A stretch of DNA of 48,428 bases, from NCBI GenBank assembly GCA_027314515.1, contig DAHVAR010000044.1:1-48428 (forward strand). The letters are read 5' to 3'. The translations under genes and the position numbers were made by a program. The stretch is from Actinomycetota bacterium (GTDB lineage Bacteria > Actinomycetota > Actinomycetes > Streptosporangiales > Streptosporangiaceae). Of this stretch, positions 30,333 through 37,679 are shown piece after piece; the stretch's first letter is position 1; every line of letters starts with the position of its first letter. Below the pieces are notes generated by a model. That model was not told the DNA's origin. It did no database searches and was given only the letters and a program-made list of their open reading frames with translations.

Positions 30333-31081
30333 AGGTCTTCGCCACCTACAACATCAAGGGCGGGGTCGGCAAGACGGCCGCCGCCGTCAATCTCGGCTAT
30401 CTCGCCGCCCGCGATGGCTACCGGGTACTGCTCTGGGACCTGGACCCGCAGGGCGCGGCAAGCTACCTGCTCCGCATCAAGCCGCGCGTCAAGGGCGGCG
30501 GCCGGGCGCTGATCCACGGCACAAAGCCGATCCACGCGGCGATTAAGGGCACCGACTTCGACGGGCTTGACCTGCTGCCGGCCGATTTCACCTACCGTAA
30601 CCTCGACCTGCTCCTCGACTCGGCGAAGCAGCCCGCCCGGCGCCTGGCCGCGCTGCTGGCGCCCCTGGCGGGCGAATACGACGCGGTCTTCCTGGACTGC
30701 CCGCCGAGTATCTCGCTGCTGTCCGAGAGCGTCCTGCATGCCGCTGCGCTGTTGCTGGTGCCGCTCATCCCGACCACCTTGTCGGTTCGCACCCTTGAGC
30801 AGCTCACCGAGTTCGTCGGCACCTTCAACGGGCACCGGCCGGACGTCCTGGCGTTCTTCTCGATGATCGACCGGCGCAAGCGACTGCACACCCAGATCGC
30901 CGCCGAGCTGCCCGGTCAGCGACCGGAGTTCGCGGCAACGGTGATCCCGGCGCTGTCGGTGATCGAGCAGATGTCGGTTCAGCGCGCGCCGGTCAGCGCC
31001 TTCGCGCCGCGCAGCCTGGCCGCCAGGCAGTACGGCCAGCTGTGGGGCGAGGCCAGGCAGCGAGCCGGCCTCACGGGGTGA
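30329..31081 (+). CDS. ParA-family ATPase
   Basis: 250 residues; GTG 30329 overlaps the CHAD stop. The deviant Walker A is NIKGGVGKTAAAVNLG (signature lysine in KGG), A' is VLLWDLDPQGAAS, and Walker B is YDAVFLDCPPSISLL. There is no N-terminal HTH and no ParB or parS nearby, so it is not a chromosome or plasmid partition ParA. It belongs to the ParA/MinD-like proteins that position cellular cargo on the nucleoid (as McdA does for carboxysomes). The coupling to a CHAD protein suggests that the cargo is polyphosphate granules (inference). Confidence 0.9.
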   Translation: MKVFATYNIKGGVGKTAAAVNLGYLAARDGYRVLLWDLDPQGAASYLLRIKPRVKGGGRALIHGTKPIHAAIKGTDFDGLDLLPADFTYRNLDLLLDSAKQPARRLAALLAPLAGEYDAVFLDCPPSISLLSESVLHAAALLLVPLIPTTLSVRTLEQLTEFVGTFNGHRPDVLAFFSMIDRRKRLHTQIAAELPGQRPEFAATVIPALSVIEQMSVQRAPVSAFAPRSLAARQYGQLWGEARQRAGLTG

Positions 31082-31126
31082 GCACGCTCTTGCCGGGTGC
31101 CGGGTGCGGCTAGGGTTACCGGGAAG

Positions 31127-31987
31127 ATGCGTGTCGTCGGGATAGTGCTGCACCCGGAGCGCGACTCGGCCGAGGCGGTGGCCGCCGTGCTGGGCTGGGC
31201 CATGCGCCGCGGGATTCAGGTGATGGGCATCGAGACCGAGATTTCCCGGCTGCGCTGCACGGCGATCGGCGTATCGGAGGCCGAGCTAGGGCAGCGCGCT
31301 GACCTGCTCGTCAGCCTCGGCGGTGATGGCACAATGCTCCGCGCCATGCGGCTTGCCGACGGGAAGGGCGCACCGGTGCTCGGAGTCAACCTGGGCAAGC
31401 TGGGCTTCCTCGCCGAGGTGGATGTGCCCGGCCTGCGGGCGGCACTGTCCGCGGTCGATGCGCAGGAGTTCACGATCGAGCCGCGGCTGGCCGTAGACGC
31501 GATCGCGAGCGATCAGCTACTGACGGCCTTCAATGACATCGCGCTGGTCAGGTTCCCCGGTCACGCCACGGCCAAGCTGTCCGTGCTGGCGGGCGGGCAA
31601 CCGTTCGTGAGTTATGCCGCCGACGCCATCGTCGTTGCCACCCCGGCAGGATCCACCGCCTACAGCTTCTCGGCCGGCGGGCCGATCGTAAGCCCGTCGG
31701 TCGAGGCGCTCCTGGTAACGCCTGCCGCGCCGCACTCGGCCTATAACCGCGGCCTGGTGCTCTCGATACGCGACAGCCTTGCGCTGGAAGTGCTGCCTGC
31801 CAGCGGCGATCTCGGGATCGAGGTGGACGGCCAGCTTGCCGCTGAGGCCCGGCCCGGCGACCGGATCGAGCTGCGGCCGAGGCCAGGAGCCGCCTCCGTG
31901 GTGCGGCTCGGCGGCACGACCTTCTACCAGCGAGCCCGCCGTAAGCTCCGGCTGACCGACTCGGCAGAGATCCTCTCGCGCGACTAG
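31127..31987 (+). CDS. NAD kinase
   Basis: 286 residues from ATG 31127, with GGGAAG upstream. Motifs: LLVSLGGDGTMLRAMRLA (GGDGT, the catalytic Asp), LGVNLGKLGFLAEV, FNDIALVR (NE-type motif, Asp replacing Glu), and AADAIVVATPAGSTAYSFSA followed by GGPIVSP. It converts NAD to NADP. Actinobacterial NAD kinases (M. tuberculosis Ppnk) use either ATP or inorganic polyphosphate as phosphate donor, which fits its position 45 bases after the CHAD-ParA pair. Whether this protein uses polyphosphate cannot be read from sequence. Confidence 0.9.
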   Translation: MRVVGIVLHPERDSAEAVAAVLGWAMRRGIQVMGIETEISRLRCTAIGVSEAELGQRADLLVSLGGDGTMLRAMRLADGKGAPVLGVNLGKLGFLAEVDVPGLRAALSAVDAQEFTIEPRLAVDAIASDQLLTAFNDIALVRFPGHATAKLSVLAGGQPFVSYAADAIVVATPAGSTAYSFSAGGPIVSPSVEALLVTPAAPHSAYNRGLVLSIRDSLALEVLPASGDLGIEVDGQLAAEARPGDRIELRPRPGAASVVRLGGTTFYQRARRKLRLTDSAEILSRD

Positions 31988-32046
31988 TGCCCGGACTGCG
32001 CGGGCGGCCCGGCCGGCAGTAGACCCGGGCAGGAGACAATGGACGC

Positions 32047-32931
32047 ATGTCAGACCGGCAGGGCGGCCGCCCGCCTGCGATTCGGCGGCCCGGCCGCAGC
32101 GACGTGGTCGAGTTGCTGGCCGATCCCGACCGGCCCAGGGCATGGACGCTGCTGGTCGGCAGCACTCCGCAGTCCTACGTCGACCTCGATGACCCGCTGT
32201 ACCTGGATTTCGAGTACATGCGGCGGCTCGGCCACCTGCTCGACCTTGCCGGGCCGGCCGGCGAGCCGCTCCGGGTCCTGCACCTCGGCGGCGGCGCACT
32301 GAGCCTGGCCAGGTACGTGGCAGCCACCCGGCCCGGATCCAGCCAGCTCGCGGTTGACGCCGACGCCGACGTGATAAGCCTGGTCCGGGAACGGCTGCCG
32401 CTTCGCCAGCCGAGCCGCCGCTCCGGCGGGCGAACCGGACGGATCAGGATCCGCATCGCAGACGCTCGCGAGGTTCTGGAAGGGCTGCCCGCCGGCTCCT
32501 TTGACGTGGTCATCGCCGACATTTTCGCCGGCGCGCGCACCCCGGCCCATCTGACGTCGGCGGAATTCGCCGCGGCTGCGCGGCGGGCACTCACCCCGTC
32601 CGGGATGTTCGCGGTCAATATTGGCGACGGGCCGCCGCTGGCGCATACCCGGTCCAGGACGGCGGCCGTTCGCGCGGTGTTCGGCTTTGCCTGCCTCATC
32701 GCGGACGCGGCGGTGCTGCGCGGCCGCCGCTACGGCAACCTCGTGCTCGCCGCTTCCGGTCAGGACCTCGCGATCGATGCCCTGGCCAGGCGGGTCGCCG
32801 CGGATCCGTTCCCTGGCCGCCTGCTGGACGGCGACGACCTGGACCGGTTCGTCGCGGGGGCCAGGCCGATCACCGACCAGCAGCCGCAGCTCTCACCGGT
32901 ACCGCCGCCCGAGGTGTTCGCGCGATCCTAG
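32047..32931 (+). CDS. spermidine synthase-like methyltransferase-fold protein
   Basis: 294 residues from ATG 32047 with GGAGA upstream. It follows the SpeE core: PLYLDFEYMRRLGHLLDL, VLHLGGGALSLARYVAATRP (motif I), LAVDADADVISLVRERLP (Asp binding the ribose), RIRIADAREVLEGLPAGSFD and VVIADIFAGARTPAHLTSAE, with the Asp at the catalytic strand. The usual spermidine synthase D-A-Y-D signature reads IADIF, so polyamine synthesis is not certain; actinomycetes have many such fused or truncated SpeE-like proteins. The 3' end overlaps the convergent hydrolase gene by 4 bases. Confidence 0.85.
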   Translation: MSDRQGGRPPAIRRPGRSDVVELLADPDRPRAWTLLVGSTPQSYVDLDDPLYLDFEYMRRLGHLLDLAGPAGEPLRVLHLGGGALSLARYVAATRPGSSQLAVDADADVISLVRERLPLRQPSRRSGGRTGRIRIRIADAREVLEGLPAGSFDVVIADIFAGARTPAHLTSAEFAAAARRALTPSGMFAVNIGDGPPLAHTRSRTAAVRAVFGFACLIADAAVLRGRRYGNLVLAASGQDLAIDALARRVAADPFPGRLLDGDDLDRFVAGARPITDQQPQLSPVPPPEVFARS

Positions 32932-33893
32932 AGTCCGCGCAGGAAGCTGATGAGCTCTGCGCTGACCTGCGCCGGGCGCTCCTGCTGAGTCCAGTGCCCG
33001 CAACCCGGCAGTATCACCGACCTGGTCAGCCCGGGCAGCGCGGCACCGAGGTCCTCCGGGCTGATGAAGCTCAGCACTGGATCCCTGGCACCGGCGAGGA
33101 ACAGGGCGGGCACGCTCACCGGGGCATGCTGCCAGGGACCGGTCAGCTCCCAGTTGCGATCCAGGTTCCGGTACCAGTTCAGCGGGCCAGTGAACCCGGC
33201 CGCCGCGTACTGCGCTACGTAGGCATCGATGTCGCGCTGGCTGAGCCAGTCCGGAAGCTCAGCGGGATCAACGGCACTGTCCAGGAAGCCGCCGCCCGCG
33301 GGGATCGGCCGCATGCCCGGCCCGTCGCCGGAGATGCTGTAGAAGATCTTGCGGAAGCTCGCGGCCGGGTCACGGCTCAGCTCGGCATCGGCCACTCCCG
33401 GCTGCTGGAAGTACACCATGTAGAACGTCTCACCCAGCAGGCTGCGGAGCGTCGCGATGGGCGGAGCGCTGCCGCGCGGCCGGTAGGCCACGCTCAGGCC
33501 GACGACGCCGCGAACGCGATCCGGCCTGAACAGCGCCGTGTGCCAGGCGACCGGCGCGCCCCAGTCGTGCCCGGCGACGACCGCCCGGTCCTCGCCGAGT
33601 GCGTCCATGAGCGCGATCACGTCGCCGGTCAGGTGCAGGATCGTGTACTCGCCGATGTCAGCGCCCGCGGGCTGGCCGGTGCCGCAATAGCCGCGCTGGT
33701 CGGGTGCGACCGCGTGATAGCCCGCGGCCGCCAGCGCGGTCAGCTGATGGCGCCACGAGTACCAGCTCTCCGGGAAGCCGTGCAGCAGCAGTACCAGCGG
33801 GCCCTGGCCAGCCTCGGCGATGTGCATGCGCAGAGCGCCGGCCTCGACATAACGGTGCGTAATCGAGTGACCTGCGGTGGCGGCTTCTGTCAT
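32928..33893 (-). CDS. alpha/beta hydrolase, epoxide hydrolase type
   Basis: 321 residues from ATG 33893; TATCCT (33905-33900) lies 6 bases before it, giving a leaderless start. The frame stays open upstream, but without homology. Marks: LLLHGFPESWYSWRHQL (the HGxP oxyanion motif), APDQRGYCGTGQP, nucleophile AVVAGHDWGAPVAWH (Asp nucleophile in GHDWG, as in epoxide hydrolases and haloalkane dehalogenases), cap tyrosines GPLNWYRN, and LPGCGHWTQQERP (His). The Asp nucleophile and cap Tyr point to an epoxide hydrolase rather than an esterase. Confidence 0.88.
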   Translation of the reverse strand: MTEAATAGHSITHRYVEAGALRMHIAEAGQGPLVLLLHGFPESWYSWRHQLTALAAAGYHAVAPDQRGYCGTGQPAGADIGEYTILHLTGDVIALMDALGEDRAVVAGHDWGAPVAWHTALFRPDRVRGVVGLSVAYRPRGSAPPIATLRSLLGETFYMVYFQQPGVADAELSRDPAASFRKIFYSISGDGPGMRPIPAGGGFLDSAVDPAELPDWLSQRDIDAYVAQYAAAGFTGPLNWYRNLDRNWELTGPWQHAPVSVPALFLAGARDPVLSFISPEDLGAALPGLTRSVILPGCGHWTQQERPAQVSAELISFLRGL

Positions 33894-34014
33894 GGCCGGA
33901 GGATAGCCCGGCAGACTGCTAGCCTGCGATGGATCGCTGCCATACCGAGCCTTTCTGGCCGATTGGGTACGCAAGTCGCCGTGGTTCGGAGCATCCTGTA
34001 GGGCAGGGAGCGGT

Positions 34015-34605
34015 ATGGAACAAGAGGAACCGCAGGACCGCATCGCTGTCGGGCTCGAACCCGCGGCCTGCGGAGTGCCATCGCCCAGAGGGGGGCCAGT
34101 GACTCGCAGGCTGCTTCGGCTTGAGATCCCGGTCTTCCCGGAGCGGCTCATGTTCCGGGTCCATGACCCGATCGCCGAGCTCGACGCCCCTGGTGGCCCG
34201 ATGCCGCCTATTGACTCGCTCATCAGCACTGGCCGTGACCAGCTGATCGTTTCCTGCGCGCAGCAGCACGTGGGCGTGCAGCTGACGATCGAAGAATGGG
34301 ACGACGCGCCGCCGCCGTTCAGCGACGGCTACGAGGACGAGGCCAAGTGCGTTCTGTATCTGCGCGGTCAGCTCAGCGTCGATACCGGCGCGGCGGGTTT
34401 CCGCGCGGTCGACTCGCTCCGGCTATCCGGCGGCGTCGGTGATTACGGAGTGCGGATCTACACCAGGAACAGGGCGGCAGCGCTGCAGCGCTACGGCGAA
34501 CTCTTCCAGGAGTTCAGTGATCCGCTGAGCGACGACTTCCAGCAGGCGCGCAAGCGCCTGGAGGGCATGGAGCAATACCTGCTCCAGCTGTGGCGCGAGT
34601 CCTGA
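34015..34605 (+). CDS. hypothetical protein
   Basis: 196 residues from ATG 34015 with GGGAG a few bases upstream; GTG 34099 is a possible alternative and would remove an unstructured Pro-rich head. The rest is a compact strand-rich domain (RLLRLEIPVFPERLMFRVHD), then ISTGRDQLIVSCAQQHVGVQ, an acidic loop (EEWDDAPPPFSDGYEDE), further strands, and a C-terminal helical hairpin (DDFQQARKRLEGMEQYLLQL). No known domain recognised. Coding appearance and RBS are good. Confidence 0.6.
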   Translation: MEQEEPQDRIAVGLEPAACGVPSPRGGPVTRRLLRLEIPVFPERLMFRVHDPIAELDAPGGPMPPIDSLISTGRDQLIVSCAQQHVGVQLTIEEWDDAPPPFSDGYEDEAKCVLYLRGQLSVDTGAAGFRAVDSLRLSGGVGDYGVRIYTRNRAAALQRYGELFQEFSDPLSDDFQQARKRLEGMEQYLLQLWRES

Positions 34606-34629
34606 CCGCCGGTCGTCAGGCGCGCACGG

Positions 34630-34929
34630 CTAGGAGCCGCTGCCCGGCTGGCTGTGCGCGGTTTTCGTCGACCCGGCGGGCGTCCTGCCGTGCTGCGTCG
34701 TGCCGTGCTGCGTGGCGTACGGGCTGAGCACGAACATCATGACGGTCACCGCCGCGATGAGCGCGAGCGCCAGCAGTCCCACAACGGTTTTGATGCGCTG
34801 GGAGCGAAGGGTTCCCGGCAGCCGCTGCTGGCCGAAGGCATTGAAGCGGGAGGCTAGCTTCGGGTCGTCAATGGCTAGCTGCCGCTCCATCTCGTCTAGC
34901 ATGCGCTGCTCTTCCATTGACAAGGCCAC
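34630..34929 (-). CDS. DUF3040 small membrane protein
   Basis: 99 residues from GTG 34929, with GGAGG 7 bases upstream and TAGCAT (34976-34971) as a -10 farther up. The N-terminal LSMEEQRMLDEMERQLAIDD, then PKLASRFNAFG, is the DUF3040 signature, followed by a membrane helix (VVGLLALALIAAVTVMMFVL) and a polar Ser/Gly/Thr tail. The family is confined to actinobacteria; function unknown. A second membrane helix is missing compared with typical two-helix members. Confidence 0.85.
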   Translation of the reverse strand: MALSMEEQRMLDEMERQLAIDDPKLASRFNAFGQQRLPGTLRSQRIKTVVGLLALALIAAVTVMMFVLSPYATQHGTTQHGRTPAGSTKTAHSQPGSGS

Positions 34930-35125
34930 AGCGCCACCTCCGGCCGGACATCGGTACGCCGCGGGCGGCTATGCTAGCCACCCCTTCCCCCGATTCTTTA
35001 CCAGGCCTTTGCGGTCGGCAAGAGGAACTCGGCGTGCCGATCGGCTCGATATGCGACCGCGAGCGCAATCTGAGTCGCTTCAGTCCGAGAATGCCCTGAT
35101 CTGAGCCCTGAGCTCGAAATCATAT

Positions 35126-35154
35126 TTGAGCGAATCGAATAATCGTTCTAGCAT
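35126..35154 (+). promoter_or_regulatory. sigma-70-type promoter with a LexA (SOS) box-like dyad
   Basis: TTGAGC (35126-35131), a 17-base spacer, and TAGCAT (35149-35154) make a good promoter; transcription would start at or next to ATG 35162. The spacer holds TCGAAT-AATC-GTTCTA (35135-35150), matching the actinobacterial LexA box TCGAAC-N4-GTTCGA at 10 of 12 positions. This suggests DNA-damage induction. Confidence 0.65.
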
Positions 35155-35161
35155 CTCGTCC

Positions 35162-36214
35162 ATGCGCTGGGACTCCCTCCGGTTGGCTGACGACGGGCCC
35201 AGGGAACAGCAGGCGTTGTTTGACCGCGACCTTGTTGTCAGCAGGACGTTCGACACGCCCGGCTTCCGCGGCATCACCTTTCACGAGGTGCGCGCCCGGA
35301 GCCTGATCAGCAAGGTCCCGCCGGAATCGCGGGTGCCATTCCGCTGGACGATCAACCCGTACCGGGGTTGCAGCCACGCATGCGTCTACTGCTTCGCTCG
35401 CAACACCCACACCTATCTCGACCTCGACTCCGGGCACGACTTCGACAGCCAGATCGTGGTCAAGGTCAACGCGGCGGATCTGCTGCGCCGGGAGCTGCGG
35501 GCGGCGCGCTGGTCCGGCGAGCACATCGCGATGGGCACCAACGTCGACTGCTACCAGCGGGCCGAGGGCCGGTACCGGCTGATGCCCGGCATCATCACCG
35601 CGCTGACCGACGCGGTGAATCCGTTCTCTATCCTCACCAAGGGCACCCTGATACTGCGGGACATCGACCTGCTCGCGCGAGCCGCTGCGGTGACCGACGT
35701 CGGGCTGAACTTCTCCGTGAGTTTTGTCGACAAAGCGCTTTCTCGATCTATCGAGCCAGGAACGCCGGCTCCAGGCCGGCGCCTGGCCGCCTGCGCCGCC
35801 CTCAGCCAGCGCGGCCTGCGCTGCGGCGTGCTGATGGGCCCGGTGCTGCCGTTCCTGTCAGACTCCCCCGGCCAGCTCGATGCCGCCATGCGCGCGATCG
35901 CCGACGCCGGGGCGAGCCACGTCAGCCCGGTCGTCTTGCATCTGCGGCCCGGCGCCAGGGAGTGGTTCCTGCGCTGGCTGGGAGCTAATCACCCGGGGCT
36001 GGTAGACACTTACCGTGACCTGTACGGCGGGCGCGCTTACGCCCCGGCGAGCTATCAGCGGCAGATTGCCGGGCAAGTGGCCGAGCTAGCCCGCAAGCAC
36101 GGCGTGGGACGTACCACGCCGGCCGGCGCACGGCGCGTTCCCGGAGTCGATGCCAGGCAGGGCCCGAAGCGGGCAGGCAGCCAGTCGGCACCGGTGCAGC
36201 TGTCGCTGCTGTGA
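35162..36214 (+). CDS. Rv2578c-family radical SAM protein
   Basis: 350 residues from ATG 35162 (MRWDSLRL, the usual start of this family), leaderless at 7 bases from the -10 box. It has an iron-sulfur motif RGCSHACVYCFAR (C-x3-C-x2-C), then GTNVDCYQRAEGRYRLMPGI, FSILTKGTLILRDIDLLARA and GLNFSVSFVD. It belongs to the spore-photoproduct-lyase-related group and is distributed through actinomycetes; the reaction is unknown. Homologues in mycobacteria are DNA-damage responsive to my recollection, and the SOS-box-like promoter agrees. The C-terminus is a Pro/Arg/Gly-rich tail ending in VQLSLL. Confidence 0.88.
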   Translation: MRWDSLRLADDGPREQQALFDRDLVVSRTFDTPGFRGITFHEVRARSLISKVPPESRVPFRWTINPYRGCSHACVYCFARNTHTYLDLDSGHDFDSQIVVKVNAADLLRRELRAARWSGEHIAMGTNVDCYQRAEGRYRLMPGIITALTDAVNPFSILTKGTLILRDIDLLARAAAVTDVGLNFSVSFVDKALSRSIEPGTPAPGRRLAACAALSQRGLRCGVLMGPVLPFLSDSPGQLDAAMRAIADAGASHVSPVVLHLRPGAREWFLRWLGANHPGLVDTYRDLYGGRAYAPASYQRQIAGQVAELARKHGVGRTTPAGARRVPGVDARQGPKRAGSQSAPVQLSLL

Positions 36215-36308
36215 GCCGCTCACCCCCGGTTGTCTAGGCTCATCACTGTCGGCGGGAATCGCCACGCCGCTAGCGGCGCACCGCGGCGCTTGCCGGGATG
36301 ATGCCGAG

Positions 36309-36818
36309 ATGACCCGGGGAGACCGGTTGCCAGGGACCGATTCGATGCTTACCAGCAAGGCGCCGAGCCGCCAGCCGCATCGGGCCTCCGGGCCGGGTGC
36401 GGCTGACCTGGCAGCGGTTGCGGCCGGTGGCGGCGTCGGCAGCGTGGCGCGGTACCTGCTCTCGGCTGCCTTCCCTGCCGGGCACGGCTTCGCGTGGGGC
36501 GTCTTCGCAGTGAATGTCTCCGGCTGCTTCTGCCTCGGGCTGCTCATGGTCTACCTGCTGGAGGTCTGGCCGCCATGGCGGTTCCTGCGCCCCTTGCTGG
36601 CGGTTGGCCTGCTGGGCGGTTACACCACGTTCTCGACTTATGCGGCTGGCGTGCTGACGCTGCTGACCGGACGCGCCGAGGCACTGGCTGACGCATACGC
36701 GCTCACCAGCATCGTGGCCGCGCTGGTGGCTATATGGTGCGGAATGAAGCTGGCCAGGTCGGCTGCCGGGCTGCCGGGACTCCTCGCCGGTCGCGGGCGC
36801 GAGCTAGGTGCCAGCTGA
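36309..36818 (+). CDS. crcB: CrcB/FluC fluoride channel subunit
   Basis: 169 residues from ATG 36309 (ATG 36345 is also possible). Four membrane helices and family marks: [39 protein letters not shown] (Asn in helix 2), and [20 protein letters not shown] (the TTFSTY phenylalanine box that lines the F- pore). Fluoride channels are dimers; in many actinomycetes two different subunits are encoded side by side, as here with the second gene at 37245. The last 11 bases (GTGCCAGCTGA) are the first unit of a four-fold repeat. I found no fluoride riboswitch upstream. Confidence 0.9.
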   Translation: MTRGDRLPGTDSMLTSKAPSRQPHRASGPGAADLAAVAAGGGVGSVARYLLSAAFPAGHGFAWGVFAVNVSGCFCLGLLMVYLLEVWPPWRFLRPLLAVGLLGGYTTFSTYAAGVLTLLTGRAEALADAYALTSIVAALVAIWCGMKLARSAAGLPGLLAGRGRELGAS

Positions 36819-36867
36819 GAAGGTGCCAGCTGAGACGGTGCCAGCTGAGACGGTGCCAGCTGAGGGC
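36808..36867. repeat. 15-bp tandem repeat (four copies) over the crcB stop and DUF190 start
   Basis: GTGCCAGCTGAGAAG, twice GTGCCAGCTGAGACG, and GTGCCAGCTGAGGGC follow each other. The first copy contains the crcB stop codon. Each unit contains an in-frame GTG for the DUF190 gene, so translation could initiate at several copies, adding [10 protein letters not shown] units. Confidence 0.9.
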
Positions 36868-36873
36868 GGCCCG

Positions 36874-37248
36874 ATGAAGCTGGAAGGCGCCGCCCGGCGC
36901 ATCACGATCTTCATCGGCGAATCCGACCGGTATCACCACAAGCCGCTGTATGCCGAGATCGTGCACCGGGCTCACCAGAGCGGGCTTGCCGGGGCCGGCG
37001 TGTTCCGCGGCATCGAGGGGTTCGGCGCTGCGTCCCGGATCCACACCAGCCGGCTGCTGTCGCTGAGCGAGGACCTGCCGCTGGCCATCATCATCGTCGA
37101 CACCGCCGAGCGGACCGAGGCATTCCTTGACGAGGTCGCCGAACTGGTGACCGGCGGCCTGGTGATCGTCGACGACGTGCAGGTGCACACCTACGCAGGC
37201 GGGCCGCAGGCCGACGGCACCGCGGCAGCGGGCGGCACCACGTCGTGA
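36874..37248 (+). CDS. DUF190 family protein
   Basis: 124 residues from ATG 36874; in-frame GTGs in the upstream 15-bp repeat give longer forms (up to 146 residues from 36808). Family marks: [44 protein letters not shown], and [20 protein letters not shown]. It has a PII-like fold. DUF190 genes are regularly placed next to crcB, and recent work links them to fluoride handling (a PII-like regulator). The stop overlaps the second crcB (GTGA). Confidence 0.88.
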   Translation: MKLEGAARRITIFIGESDRYHHKPLYAEIVHRAHQSGLAGAGVFRGIEGFGAASRIHTSRLLSLSEDLPLAIIIVDTAERTEAFLDEVAELVTGGLVIVDDVQVHTYAGGPQADGTAAAGGTTS

Positions 37249-37651
37249 TCATCCTGGCGGTGCTGGCTGGCGGCATGATCGGCGCGCGGCCCGGTACCTG
37301 GCTGACCGGTTCGTCCAGGCCAGGCACGACTCGGTGTTCCCGTGGGGAACGTTCGCGGTGAACATGGCCGGTTCGGCGGTGCTCGGCTTCCTGCTCGGCG
37401 CGGTGCGTCACCTGGGCCTGCCGCCCGGCCTGTTCGCGCTACTCGGCACCGGTCTTTGCGGCGGCCTGACGACGTTCTCCACGTTCGGTTACGAGACGCT
37501 GCGGCTGCTGGAGGATGGCGCAGTGGCGGAGGCAGGGGTGAACGTCATCGGCAGCCTGGTAGCCGGCGTACTGCTGGCCTGGCTAGGGTTCCTGCTGGCA
37601 GGTGCACTCTTACCGGTGAGCGGAACCCCGGGGCGCTGCGCCCCTCGGTGA
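37245..37651 (+). pseudogene. crcB: second CrcB/FluC subunit, frame break near the N-terminus
   Basis: GTG 37245 overlaps the DUF190 stop and gives the start of helix 1 ([14 protein letters not shown]). At 37281-37292 the frame is lost. The proper continuation ARYLADRFVQARHDSVFPWG, then TFAVNMAGSAVLGFLLGAV and GGLTTFSTFGYETLRLLEDG, runs one frame over to 37651. One missing base or two extra bases in the GGCGCGCGGCCC run explain it. Apart from this break the gene is intact, so a sequencing error in a GC run is quite possible. If real, the heterodimeric fluoride channel cannot form from this pair. Confidence 0.8.
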
Positions 37652-37679
37652 GGCCGGCCGGCTGCCGCACGTAGAGTGG

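Noticed and set aside
30329-31081. Chromosome or plasmid partition system
   Set aside because: No ParB gene or parS-like palindrome is next to the ParA gene; the partner is a CHAD protein.
36215-36308. Fluoride riboswitch upstream of crcB
   Set aside because: The gap contains GATGATGCC-like words, but not the ordered GGCGATGG ... CTGATGGCTCC core of the crcB motif.
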